Positions 5,877-14,609 of a DNA stretch of 23,994 nt are shown one piece after another. The translations under genes and the position numbers were made by a program. The notes beneath the pieces are model-generated. The model saw only the letters and a list, made by a program, of their open reading frames with translations, searched no databases and was not told the DNA's origin. Numbering within the stretch: position 1 is the first letter of the stretch; every line of letters starts with the position of its first letter. This stretch comes from JAJFFW01 sp038531315 (GTDB lineage: Bacteria > Pseudomonadota > Alphaproteobacteria > Caulobacterales > Parvularculaceae): assembly GCA_038531315.1 (NCBI GenBank), contig JBCBBT010000051.1, forward strand, positions 1 through 23,994, read 5' to 3'.

Positions 5877-8741
5877 ATGGCGCTTCTCGGCTTTGCGAAG
5901 AAGATTTTCGGCACATCCAACGATCGGCGTCTGAAACCGATGCGCCGGCGCGTCGAGGCGATCAACGCACTCGAAGACGAAATCGCCGCCCTGAGCGATG
6001 AAGGCCTGATTGAGAGGACCGCCGCTCTCAAGGCGCGCTACCAGGATGGCGAAACCCTCGACCAGCTTCTGGAAGACGCTTTTGCGACCGTGCGCGAAGC
6101 GGCGAAGCGCGCGCTCGGACAGCGCCACTACGACGTGCAGCTTGTCGGCGGCATGGTGCTCCACGGCGGCGACATCGCCGAGATGAAAACCGGCGAAGGC
6201 AAAACGCTTGTCGCGACCCTGCCGGTATATTTGAACGCGCTGACCGGGAAAGGCGTTCACGTCGTCACCGTCAACGACTACCTCGCCAGCCGCGACGCGG
6301 AATGGATGGGCCGGGTTTATGAACGCCTTGGCATGACGACCGGGTGCATCGTGCACGGTCTATCGGACGTAGAGCGGCGCGACGCCTACGCCGCCGACAT
6401 CACATACGGAACGAATAACGAATTCGGCTTCGACTATCTGCGCGACAACATGAAAAGCACGATTGAAGAGATGGTCCAGCGCGGTCATCATTATGCAATC
6501 GTCGACGAAGTGGATTCGATCCTGATCGACGAGGCGCGTACGCCGCTGATTATTTCAGGGCCGACAGACGATAAATCCGAGCTGTACATCACCATCGACA
6601 GCTTTATTCCGCAACTGAGCGAAGAAGACTATGAGATCGATGAAAAAGCCCGGTCGATCGTCCTCACAGAAGAAGGCAACGAAAAAATCGAAGCCCTGCT
6701 CGACGAAGCTGGGCTCCTGCAGGGCGACAGCCTTTATGACGCGGTCAATATCTCTGTCGTCCATCACGTCGATCAGGCGCTGAAGGCGCATAAGATATAT
6801 CAGCGCGACAAGGACTATATCGTCCGCGGCGACAAAGTCGTGATCATCGATGAATTCACCGGGCGGATGATGGAAGGCCGGCGCTGGTCCGACGGTCTCC
6901 ATCAGGCGGTTGAAGCCAAAGAAAAAGCGCAGATCCAGCCGGAAAACCAGACGCTCGCCTCGATCACCTTCCAGAATTACTTCCGCCTCTACGGCAAACT
7001 TGCCGGCATGACCGGGACGGCGATCACCGAAGAGGCTGAATTCGCCGACATTTATAATTTGAACGTTTTTGAAGTTCCGACCAACAAGCCGATCGCTCGC
7101 GACGACATGGACGACGAGCTCTACATGACGGCTAACGAGAAATACAAGGCGATCGCTGTCCAGATCGCCGATTGCCATCGCAAAGGCCAACCGGTTCTGG
7201 TCGGTACGGTCTCGATCGAGAAATCGGAAGTTCTGTCCGAACTATTGTCGGACCGCGCATTTTTCCGCGATGTCGCAAAGCGCCTGCGCGACCAGGCGGG
7301 CGATCTAAAAGACAAGGAAGCCGACCTTAAGGCCGAACTGGAAGAAAACGCCAAGTATCTTGACGAACTTGCGATCAAGAAAACGCCCGTGCCGCATAAT
7401 GTCCTGAATGCGCGCTTCCACGAACAAGAAGCGGAGATCATTGCGCAGGCCGGGGCGCCTGGGGCGGTCACCATCGCCACCAACATGGCCGGCCGCGGCA
7501 CCGATATTCAGCTTGGCGGCTCGGTCGACATGGCGCTGATGAATTCTCTCGAAGACGGCGACGACGAAGAGGCGATTGCGCGAAAACGCGCTGAGATCGA
7601 AGCCAAGATCGCAGAGGAAAAACAAAAGGCGCTCGACGCGGGCGGGCTCTTTGTTCTCGCCACGGAACGCCACGAAAGCCGGCGCATCGACAATCAGCTG
7701 CGCGGCCGTTCAGGCCGTCAGGGCGACCCGGGCGGCACAAAATTCTTCCTGTCGCTCGAAGATGACCTTATGCGGATTTTCGGCGCCGGAATGGAGAAGA
7801 TGCTGAAACGTTTCGGCATCCAGCCCGATGAGTCCATCGAGCACCCTTGGTTCACCAAGGCGGTCGAAACCGCGCAGAAAAAAGTTGAACAACGCAACTT
7901 CGACGTTCGCAAGAACGTCCTGAAATTTGACGATGTCATCAATGACCAGCGCAAGGCCATTTTTGAACAACGTATCGAGTTCATGTCATCTGAGACGGTC
8001 GACGACATTGTCTCCGACATGCGCGGCCAGCTGATCGACGACATGGTCGCCGTCCGCATTCCCGCCAAATCATACGCCGAGCAATGGGACGTTGAAGGAC
8101 TATCGAAAGATCTCGAAGAAGTCTTTGACCGGACGTTCCCGGTGGCGGACTGGGCGAAAGAAGAAGGCGTCGCTGATACGGAAATCATCGAGCGGCTTGA
8201 GAGCGCCGCCGCCGATCTCGCGGCGCAAAATGCAGCAAAGGTCGGTCCGGACGCGATGCGCCGGCTTGAAAAAATGATCCTGCTACACGCCCTCGACAAC
8301 AACTGGCGTGAACATCTGCAACAGCTTGATCACTTACGGTCGGTCATCTGGATGCGCGGCCATGCGCAGCGCGACCCGGTCAATGAATTCAAAACTGAAG
8401 CATTTGCGTTATTTGAATCGCTGCTCAATGAATTGCGCCGCGACGTGACCCGCATGCTCATGCATGTGCGCGTCCAGGAGCCGGAACAAGCGGTTCCGCA
8501 ACGCCAAAAAATTCCGACCACGGAAACGCATATCGACGCCACCACAGGTGAAAACGAAATGGCGCATTCCGAGCCGCCGTCGGGGCGCGGGGCGTCAGCC
8601 GGCGTCGGCACCATGACCGCGATGCGCCGCGCGCAAACCGCGGACCCGAACAATCCGGAAACCTGGGGCCGCGTTTCGCGCAATGCGCCGTGTCCCTGCG
8701 GATCGGGAAGAAAGTTCAAGCATTGTCACGGTTCGATCTGA
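5877..8741 (+). CDS. secA: Preprotein translocase subunit SecA
   Basis: A full-length 954-residue SecA, the ATPase that drives preproteins through the SecYEG channel. Nucleotide-binding domain 1 carries Walker A MKTGEGKT (103-110) and the DEVDSILIDEARTP Walker B region (from 210). FTGRMMEGRRWSDGLHQAVEAKE marks the preprotein crosslinking/NBD region, and NMAGRGTDIQLG the second nucleotide-binding domain. A helical scaffold and wing follow. The tail ends in a zinc-binding SEC-C motif with Cys939, Cys941, Cys950 and His951, which in the family contacts SecB and ribosomes. The ATG is preceded by AAAGGGCGGA. It is convergent with the hybrid kinase gene, only 10 bases separating the stops, and appears monocistronic. 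Confidence 0.98.
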   Translation: MALLGFAKKIFGTSNDRRLKPMRRRVEAINALEDEIAALSDEGLIERTAALKARYQDGETLDQLLEDAFATVREAAKRALGQRHYDVQLVGGMVLHGGDIAEMKTGEGKTLVATLPVYLNALTGKGVHVVTVNDYLASRDAEWMGRVYERLGMTTGCIVHGLSDVERRDAYAADITYGTNNEFGFDYLRDNMKSTIEEMVQRGHHYAIVDEVDSILIDEARTPLIISGPTDDKSELYITIDSFIPQLSEEDYEIDEKARSIVLTEEGNEKIEALLDEAGLLQGDSLYDAVNISVVHHVDQALKAHKIYQRDKDYIVRGDKVVIIDEFTGRMMEGRRWSDGLHQAVEAKEKAQIQPENQTLASITFQNYFRLYGKLAGMTGTAITEEAEFADIYNLNVFEVPTNKPIARDDMDDELYMTANEKYKAIAVQIADCHRKGQPVLVGTVSIEKSEVLSELLSDRAFFRDVAKRLRDQAGDLKDKEADLKAELEENAKYLDELAIKKTPVPHNVLNARFHEQEAEIIAQAGAPGAVTIATNMAGRGTDIQLGGSVDMALMNSLEDGDDEEAIARKRAEIEAKIAEEKQKALDAGGLFVLATERHESRRIDNQLRGRSGRQGDPGGTKFFLSLEDDLMRIFGAGMEKMLKRFGIQPDESIEHPWFTKAVETAQKKVEQRNFDVRKNVLKFDDVINDQRKAIFEQRIEFMSSETVDDIVSDMRGQLIDDMVAVRIPAKSYAEQWDVEGLSKDLEEVFDRTFPVADWAKEEGVADTEIIERLESAAADLAAQNAAKVGPDAMRRLEKMILLHALDNNWREHLQQLDHLRSVIWMRGHAQRDPVNEFKTEAFALFESLLNELRRDVTRMLMHVRVQEPEQAVPQRQKIPTTETHIDATTGENEMAHSEPPSGRGASAGVGTMTAMRRAQTADPNNPETWGRVSRNAPCPCGSGRKFKHCHGSI

Positions 8742-8751
8742 TGCTCGCCGC

Positions 8752-10680
8752 CTAAGCGGGTTCAGCCTCGAGCGTCTGTTTCAGGATCGCTGTCAGTGAG
8801 TCGAGGCTGAGCGGCTTTGGCAGAAAGGCCGTAAAGCCTTGCGCAATAAGGCCGTTGCTGTCGACGGACGCATCCGCGGTGCAGGCGATGATCGGGATTC
8901 CGGCGACCGGCGCCGCCATCTTCCGGATCGCCGCCGTCGCCTCGACGCCGTCCATTTCCGGCATGTGCTTGTCCATGATAATGGCGTCGAACGTCCGCTC
9001 CTCGATTTTGCGAAGACACTCAACCCCATTTGCGGCGACGTCGACATCGGCGACGATATCTTCGAGGAAACGAGACGCGACCATCTGATTGACGATGTTG
9101 TCTTCAACCAGCAACACATGCGCCAGTTCCAGCGGCACCATTTTTGGCTCGGTCGATTGGTTCGGGACGACAGGCGACGGCCCATTGATATCTTCCGGCG
9201 CCATATCCTCGCGCGCATCATCGTCGGCCGAATCAGCGAGCGCGGCCACAGCGGCTGTCGGCTCTTGTTCTGGCAATTCCGCTGGCGGATCGGTTTGCGG
9301 TCTCACCGTATCAATAATCGGCGCGCCGGCGGCGACGCTTGCTTGTGCGCCGGCGGCGATCTTGACGGGAACCGTCAGGTAAAACGTCGCGCCTTCGCCG
9401 AGCGTTGACTCAAAGTTGATCGAGCCGCCCATCAGATTGGCGAGCTGGCGACAAATGGTCAGGCCGAGCCCGAGCCCCTTGACGCCCTGCGCTTCAACGG
9501 ATGTTGCTTTTTCAAATGCGTCAAACAGCGTTTCCTGTATATCCTCCGGCACGCCGCCAGCCGTATCGCTAACGCAAATCTGGAGCATTGTTTGCTCCTC
9601 AAACTGATTGTCGTCGCCGACAAAAGCAGCGACCGAAATATCGACCTCGCCGCGTTCGGTGAATTTGATCGCGTTCGAAATCAGGCTGGTCACAATCTGA
9701 CCGATGCGCACGTCGTCGCCGATCAATTTTTCCGGCATCAGGCGGCAACAATGGACGTAGTAAGAAAGACCTTTGGCTTCGGCTTCTGCCCGGCGCGCTT
9801 CGGCGACTTTCTCGATCAGATGGCGAATTCGGAATTCGCGCGGTTCAAGGTTCAAACGCGCGCCTTCCAGTCTCGAAATATCGAGAAGGTCGTTCATGGT
9901 CAGCAACAGTGCTTCACTCGCGCTTTTGACCGTGTCCGCCGCCTCTTCCTGCGCAAGGTCGAGCGAGGAACATTTCAACTCTTCCGCGGCCCCCAGCACA
10001 GAATAAAGCGGGGTCGTTAGCTCGCCGCTGAGCGTTTCAAGAAAATCCGTCTTCGCCGCTTCGGCTTTCTTGGCGCGCGCAGCATTCTTTTCAAGCAACT
10101 CAAAAAGCCGGAACGTGTTGGCGCTCGCAAGCGCGGCGATCGGCGTTGCGAGCAACAGGGCGAACAGCGCCTGCAATGTCCGTTGCGCGCTAAAGGCGTC
10201 AAGAGCCGCTGTCGCCGGGCCGGCCGCCGCCGATGCAACAAACGACAAGGCGCCCACAAAGAGAAGGCAAACGCCACCCGTCCAGATCGCAAGCCGCGGC
10301 CCGCTGATAAAGCCGTTCAAAAACGGCAGCAAAATCAGAAACGGCACCAGCGACGAATGAATACCCGCCTCAGAGGGGATCGCTGAAAACCCAACGCCGC
10401 CCAGCGAGAAGACAAGAATAAAGATCGCATACGCATCGAAATTTCGATAATGCTTCAACAGTGAGATGACGCCCGCCATCAACCCGATTGCGATCAACGC
10501 AATGACGTGATCGAGGGTGAATGCGCGATAGGTAATCGTCATTCCGAAAAGGTTAAGCAATTGCACCGCAATAAACGCAAATGCGAAACCATAAAGCGCC
10601 CGCGTGCGCATCAAAACGCCCGCCGCGTCCTGCGGATCGATCAGCAGAAATTTTTCATATTGCGCAATAAAGCGGTGCAT
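8752..10680 (-). CDS. Membrane hybrid sensor histidine kinase-like protein lacking the phospho-acceptor His, with receiver domain
   Basis: A 642-residue membrane protein with about six transmembrane helices (roughly 32-49, 58-76, 84-100, 111-126, 129-150, 168-187) and no large periplasmic domain. A HisKA-like helical region (about 210-275), a HATPase domain and a C-terminal receiver (about 520-635) follow. In the H-box, the usual SHELRTPL reads SGELTTPL: Gly219 replaces the phospho-acceptor His. The ATPase keeps Asn336 (N box), Asp372 (G1, DTAGG) and GLGLGL at 402-407 (G2). The receiver keeps Glu526/Asp527, Asp570, Thr601 and Lys622. The acidic Pro/Ala-rich linker at 440-515 is low complexity. 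The ATG at 10680 was preferred over an upstream TTG at 10737. It may be a pseudokinase or a phosphatase/receiver protein; its target is unknown. Confidence 0.9.
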   Translation of the reverse strand: MHRFIAQYEKFLLIDPQDAAGVLMRTRALYGFAFAFIAVQLLNLFGMTITYRAFTLDHVIALIAIGLMAGVISLLKHYRNFDAYAIFILVFSLGGVGFSAIPSEAGIHSSLVPFLILLPFLNGFISGPRLAIWTGGVCLLFVGALSFVASAAAGPATAALDAFSAQRTLQALFALLLATPIAALASANTFRLFELLEKNAARAKKAEAAKTDFLETLSGELTTPLYSVLGAAEELKCSSLDLAQEEAADTVKSASEALLLTMNDLLDISRLEGARLNLEPREFRIRHLIEKVAEARRAEAEAKGLSYYVHCCRLMPEKLIGDDVRIGQIVTSLISNAIKFTERGEVDISVAAFVGDDNQFEEQTMLQICVSDTAGGVPEDIQETLFDAFEKATSVEAQGVKGLGLGLTICRQLANLMGGSINFESTLGEGATFYLTVPVKIAAGAQASVAAGAPIIDTVRPQTDPPAELPEQEPTAAVAALADSADDDAREDMAPEDINGPSPVVPNQSTEPKMVPLELAHVLLVEDNIVNQMVASRFLEDIVADVDVAANGVECLRKIEERTFDAIIMDKHMPEMDGVEATAAIRKMAAPVAGIPIIACTADASVDSNGLIAQGFTAFLPKPLSLDSLTAILKQTLEAEPA

Positions 10681-10723
10681 TTTCGCACGACCCCCGTCGT
10701 CGTGTGAAAACGCTACCAAGAGA

Positions 10724-10744
10724 CAATAAACGATCAATAAACGA
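10724..10744. repeat. Tandem 10-bp direct repeats upstream of the hybrid kinase gene
   Basis: CAATAAACGA occurs at 10724-10733 and again at 10735-10744, an 11-base period close to one helical turn. The pair lies 44-64 bases upstream of the kinase ATG. This spacing is typical of a site bound by a tandemly arranged regulator such as a response regulator. No known consensus was matched. Confidence 0.5.
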
Positions 10745-10813
10745 ATGTATTAATCTGGCCGCTGCAATGCGCGATTCTTTCGTTAACGATCACGCGGGGC
10801 CGCGAAACGCGCG

Positions 10814-11785
10814 CTAGGCAAGGCCGCTGCGCCCGATCGCCAGGAATTTTTCGCGCCGTTGCTTGCGCAAAGCAGCCGCGTCGAGGCCCGCCATCTCCTG
10901 CAGCGCCGCCTCGATGGCGTCGCCGAGCCGTTCAACGGTTAACGCAACGTCGCGGTGCGCGCCGCCGACGGGTTCGGGAATAACCCCATCAATGACGCCG
11001 AGCGACATCAGATCGGCGGCTGAGATTTTCATCGCTTCAGCCGCATCGGGCGCCTTGTTTTCGCCCTTGCCGGCGGCGTCTTTCCAAAGAATGGACGCGC
11101 AGCCCTCCGGCGAGATTACCGAATAGACGGAGTGTTCGAGCATTAAAACGCGGTTGGCCGCGGCGAGCGCCACTGCGCCGCCCGAGCCGCCTTCGCCAAC
11201 CACAGCGGCGACCACGGGCGCGCCGAGGGCCAGCGTCTTTTCCGTGCAGGCGGCGATCGCCTCGGCCTGACCGCGCTCTTCGGCGCCGCGCCCCGGATGG
11301 GCGCCGGGCGTATCGACGAGGGTCACCACCGGCAATTGAAAGCGCTCGGCCATATCCATCAGCCGGATCGCTTTCCGGTACCCTTCCGGCGAGGCCATGC
11401 CGAAATTGTGCCGTACCCGCGATGCGGTGTCGGCCCCTTTTTCGTGACCGATCACCATAACGGGCTGACCGCGCAGCCGCGCCGGTCCGCCCAATATGGC
11501 GGCGTCTTCTCCGAAACAGCGGTCGCCGGAAAGCGGCGTGAAATCCTCCACCAGCGCCGCCACATAATCTGAAAAGTGCGGGCGGGCCGGATGGCGCGCA
11601 ACCTGCGTCTTTTGCCAACGATCAAGCTTGCCGTAGGCGTCGGCGAGAAATTCTTCGGCCTTCAACTGAAGGCGGTCGATCTCTTCTTCGACGTTAACGG
11701 TTTCGCCCGCTTCCATCTGGCGGAGGTCTTCAATCCGTCCTTCAAGCTCGGCGACCGGTTTTTCAAAGTCGAGATATGTGCGCAT
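10814..11785 (-). CDS. accA: Acetyl-CoA carboxylase carboxyltransferase subunit alpha
   Basis: A 323-residue AccA, close to the family's usual 317-325. With AccD it forms the carboxyltransferase that moves CO2 from carboxybiotin to acetyl-CoA, making malonyl-CoA for fatty-acid synthesis. The start MRTYLDFEKPVAELE is the standard alphaproteobacterial N-terminus, and the ATG has AGGA about 7 bases upstream; an ATG 45 bases upstream is less likely. Core segments are present: LVDTPGAHPGRGAEERGQ at 156-173, the oxyanion-forming GEGGSGGA at 197-204 and YSVISPEGCASILWKD. It lies in the same orientation as the exported-protein gene upstream (108-base gap) and the kinase gene downstream (133-base gap). 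Confidence 0.97.
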   Translation of the reverse strand: MRTYLDFEKPVAELEGRIEDLRQMEAGETVNVEEEIDRLQLKAEEFLADAYGKLDRWQKTQVARHPARPHFSDYVAALVEDFTPLSGDRCFGEDAAILGGPARLRGQPVMVIGHEKGADTASRVRHNFGMASPEGYRKAIRLMDMAERFQLPVVTLVDTPGAHPGRGAEERGQAEAIAACTEKTLALGAPVVAAVVGEGGSGGAVALAAANRVLMLEHSVYSVISPEGCASILWKDAAGKGENKAPDAAEAMKISAADLMSLGVIDGVIPEPVGGAHRDVALTVERLGDAIEAALQEMAGLDAAALRKQRREKFLAIGRSGLA

Positions 11786-11893
11786 GACGCATCCTGTTAT
11801 TTGTCGGCGCGCTCGTCGCGCGCGCTTCATTTAAGGAGCGCGATGATTAATTTCCATTGAAATTCGAGGCAACCGCATCCTTGCGCCGCGCTG

Positions 11894-13603
11894 TTACTGA
11901 TTTGGCTTGAGGCGCGGGCCGAACCCGTTCTGGCCCGAGGCGTCGGCATTGGCCTCGCCGGCCCCGAAGCGCCTGCGCGCCGCCGCCTCAAAGTCCATTC
12001 GCCGCTTCAGATCGGCCATGCCCGCCGCGCGCAATGATTGGCCGACGACGACCTGAACGATTTTATCGTCGCCCGGCGCCGAATGCGCGATCGCCAGCGC
12101 CGACAACGCCGCCTGGCCCGGAACGCCGTCGACAGCGGCCGCAAACGCCGCATCGATCAACGTCGCCAGCATCTCGTAGTTTTCCGGCGTCGCCGCGGCG
12201 CCGCCATGGCTTACATGGGGCGCCTCAAGCGCGATCCCCGCGGTCTCCGCAACGGAGGCCGCAGCGACCGGGTCGAGAAGAGCAAGGAAATTCGTCAGCT
12301 CAATGAGCTCCATGACATCAGGCTCAGCCATGGTGGCGAGCCCGCCGGTTCCAACCATTGCGTAAAGCCAGCGCGCCGCTCCGGCGCCGTCGCCGACCAG
12401 CATCCGCGCCTCGGCGAACTGGGCGGCCTGTTTTGGTCCTAAAAGCGCACCCTCTAAAGACTTGATGTCGTTCTCATAGAGAAGCGCGCCCGCATGCGCC
12501 CGCTCAAAACTGTCGGCAATCGACAGCGCTTCGGCGATCCGCACCGCCTTGTCGCGTAGAAACTCCGGCGCCTGCATCTGCTGCACAGATTGATAAAGCA
12601 AAACATCCGTTAACGGATCGCCTGGCGCGCCCGTGAGGCGTTCGCTGGCTTTGCTGATTTCCTCCGGCGTAAAGGACGCCGCCATAAAAATGCCGCTGAG
12701 ATCATCAGCCGTCATCACGCCGGCGGCCGCCGCCGCTGTCCCGGCGGCGATCCGGGTCGCCATGTCGCTCTCGCCAGAGCGCGCCGCCGCGGCGAGAACG
12801 CCGCCGTCAGCGTCGCGCATCAGGCTGGGCGACAGCGCGATGTTCAGTTGGCGCAACGCCGCCAGATGCAGGGCGTCGCGCGGACCGACAGGCTTTTTCA
12901 ACGAAGCGCCGGTGGCGATCGCACCCAGCAACACTCTGTCTTCCTCACCCATGGCGCCGCGGTCGCGCAACAGGCCGAGCGTCAGATCCGCAGCGTCGCG
13001 CTCCCCGGCGCGGGCATAGCAAAGAACCCGCAGGCGGACCCAGAAGGTCCGGTCGCGGCCGTCTTGAAGACCGGCGCTGCGCCCGCATGCTCGTTGGATG
13101 TCGCCGTCAAGAAGATCAGCCGTGGCGAGCGCTTCCGCGATCCAGGAATCATTTTGCGGGGCGCTTGAGAGACTGGCGATCGTGCGCGCTTCCTCGCTGA
13201 AGCCGGCGCGCGCCAGCGCGATCAGTTTGCGCCCGCCAAGTTCCGTCGGCGCAGCCCCGAGCGCCGGCTCCGGCGCGGTTCCAGCGCTAAGGAGCACCCG
13301 GCGCATGACCTCGCCGAGGCTCGGCGTCGCCGGGCGCGCCGGCGCCGCCGCGAGCAATTGCGACAGCGTCGCCGCGTCGCCGCCCCGCCATAAGGTCGGC
13401 TCCAGCGCGCCCTGGCCTGGCCTTAAGAGCCCCGTCGCAAAGGCGTCGCGGGCGAGCGCTTCGCGTTCGATCGGCGCCGGCGCAGCGATTTGCGCTGAAG
13501 CGGCGCTGAAGATCACGCCAACGCCCGCAGTGAAGCCGCAGACGGCCCGCGCGCGCCGCACAAAAGCTGACGAGCGCCGCGCGCTAGTTTTCCTGTTGCG
13601 CAT
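11894..13603 (-). CDS. Exported Ala-rich alpha-helical protein of unknown function
   Basis: A roughly 569-residue protein I do not recognise. It starts with an Arg-rich n-region, a hydrophobic core (CGFTAGVGVIFSAASA) and an A-S-A signal-peptidase site near residue 37, so it is probably periplasmic or lipid-free secreted. The mature part is very rich in Ala, Leu and Gly with short helical blocks, suggesting a TPR-like or other alpha-solenoid repeat fold; no catalytic motif was seen. Two adjacent ATGs exist; GGAGG is 6 bases before the second and only 3 before the first, so the second was chosen. The start overlaps the end of the 46-residue membrane protein gene, which implies coupled translation. 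It lies between accA and aroK. Confidence 0.7.
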   Translation of the reverse strand: MRNRKTSARRSSAFVRRARAVCGFTAGVGVIFSAASAQIAAPAPIEREALARDAFATGLLRPGQGALEPTLWRGGDAATLSQLLAAAPARPATPSLGEVMRRVLLSAGTAPEPALGAAPTELGGRKLIALARAGFSEEARTIASLSSAPQNDSWIAEALATADLLDGDIQRACGRSAGLQDGRDRTFWVRLRVLCYARAGERDAADLTLGLLRDRGAMGEEDRVLLGAIATGASLKKPVGPRDALHLAALRQLNIALSPSLMRDADGGVLAAAARSGESDMATRIAAGTAAAAAGVMTADDLSGIFMAASFTPEEISKASERLTGAPGDPLTDVLLYQSVQQMQAPEFLRDKAVRIAEALSIADSFERAHAGALLYENDIKSLEGALLGPKQAAQFAEARMLVGDGAGAARWLYAMVGTGGLATMAEPDVMELIELTNFLALLDPVAAASVAETAGIALEAPHVSHGGAAATPENYEMLATLIDAAFAAAVDGVPGQAALSALAIAHSAPGDDKIVQVVVGQSLRAAGMADLKRRMDFEAAARRRFGAGEANADASGQNGFGPRLKPNQ

Positions 13604-13724
13604 CATACCCCTCCGTCACGTCCTGTTCGATCAGCCTTGTTTCCGGCTCGATCATGCCCCCGTAAATATAAAGCCCTATAAGGGCGGCGATTATGAGGCC
13701 AATTACAATGAGGACAAAACGCAC
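13584..13724 (-). CDS. Small single-pass membrane protein (46 aa), GTG start
   Basis: A short reading frame starting with GTG, encoding 46 residues: a hydrophobic segment RFVLIVIGLIIAALIGLYIY (residues 2-21), then GGMIEPETRLIEQ and an acidic tail ending QQEN. CGGAG lies seven bases before the GTG, a good ribosome site. The last codons overlap by about 20 bases the start of the downstream exported-protein gene, whose own ribosome site is inside this frame, so the two are probably translationally coupled. A single N-terminal helix with a polar tail suggests an inner-membrane small protein. Function is not known; a link to the downstream exported protein is inferred from the overlap. Confidence 0.65.
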   Translation of the reverse strand: MRFVLIVIGLIIAALIGLYIYGGMIEPETRLIEQDVTEGYDAQQEN

Positions 13725-13949
13725 GCCATAACTCCGACCATCGCGAAACCAACACGCACCTTAGCCCAGTTGCCGTGCTTCGCCCACCGCTGAAAGCAAG
13801 GCTTTACGGGCAGCTTTTGGCCGCTCTTGGCCGCGTGCGCCGTTCGGCGCGACGATCTGGCGAAAGCCGGCCCGCGTAGGCGATCTGAAGGGATTTTGTG
13901 TTAAAGAACGAGGCCGGGCCCCGGCTGCAGGGGACGGCGCGCCATCTTT
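13725..13949. other. Divergent intergenic region upstream of aroK
   Basis: This gap of about 225 bases separates the small membrane protein gene (minus) and aroK (plus). It contains the GC dyad GCCGGGCCCCGGC near 13912-13925 and no recognisable gene. Promoters for both flanking operons are expected here, but no convincing -35/-10 pair was found. Confidence 0.4.
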
Positions 13950-14609
13950 TTGGTCGGCGCGATTGTTTTGGAAAGTGTTTTGGAAAGTATCGACGCGTTG
14001 ACTGACGAGTTGGCAGATGAGCGACAAAAAGACGACGTCCCGCCCCGTCAGGCGAGCCGCACCATTGTGCTCGTCGGCATGATGGGCGTCGGCAAGACGA
14101 CCGTCGGCCGCCGGCTGGCGCCGAGGCTTGGCCTGCCGTTTTATGACGCGGATGAAGAAATCGAAAAGGCGGCCGGCATGCCGATTGCCGATCTCTTTGA
14201 GGCCCATGGCGAGGCGAGTTTCCGGCGCGGGGAAGCCGAGGTCATTAAACGATTGCTGGGCGAGCCGCCCATGGTCCTCGCCACCGGCGGCGGCGCGCTG
14301 ACAACGCCGGCGACGCGGCGGCGGATCAAAAAGCGGGCGACGTCAATCTGGTTACGGGCAGATATCGAGACGATCGTCAAACGCGCGACCCGGCGCAACA
14401 CACGACCCTTGCTGCGCGACGGCGATCCGCGGCGGATTTTGAAAAAGCTGCTTGATGAACGCGCGCCCTATTACGCAGACGCAGATATTGCGATTGACAG
14501 CAACGCCGGCCCGCATGCGCGCACCGTGTCCGCCATCATGAAAGCGCTCGACGCCCATCACGCCGGCGATCAGGAAAAGAACAGGCTGGCGAGCGGAGCC
14601 CGCCCATGA
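13950..14609 (+). CDS. aroK: Shikimate kinase
   Basis: Shikimate kinase phosphorylates shikimate at O3 with ATP in the pathway to chorismate and aromatic amino acids. In the longest reading (219 residues) Walker A GMMGVGKT is at 43-50. The shikimate-binding DAD is at 66-68 followed by EEIE, FRRGE is at 91-95, GGG is at 113-115 and the lid RPLL is at 153-156. No ATG or GTG lies before the P-loop strand, so the start must be a TTG (13950, 13968, 13980, 13998 or 14010). The coordinates give the longest option, and a shorter protein near 200 residues would match the family better. The stop overlaps the aroB ATG by four bases, so the two are co-translated. Confidence 0.93.
   Translation: MVGAIVLESVLESIDALTDELADERQKDDVPPRQASRTIVLVGMMGVGKTTVGRRLAPRLGLPFYDADEEIEKAAGMPIADLFEAHGEASFRRGEAEVIKRLLGEPPMVLATGGGALTTPATRRRIKKRATSIWLRADIETIVKRATRRNTRPLLRDGDPRRILKKLLDERAPYYADADIAIDSNAGPHARTVSAIMKALDAHHAGDQEKNRLASGARP
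13965..13988 (+). repeat. 12-bp tandem duplication at the aroK 5' end
   Basis: GTTTTGGAAAGT occurs twice back to back (13965-13976 and 13977-13988). The unit is a multiple of three, so it duplicates V-L-E-S in frame in the longest aroK reading. Each copy contains a TTG and a GGAAAG, so it also duplicates possible initiation signals. Confidence 0.6.

Noticed and set aside
5646..6356. Long minus-strand open frame across the secA start
   Set aside because: It is antisense to secA, shows no family motif, and its composition is what the antisense of a GC-rich gene gives.
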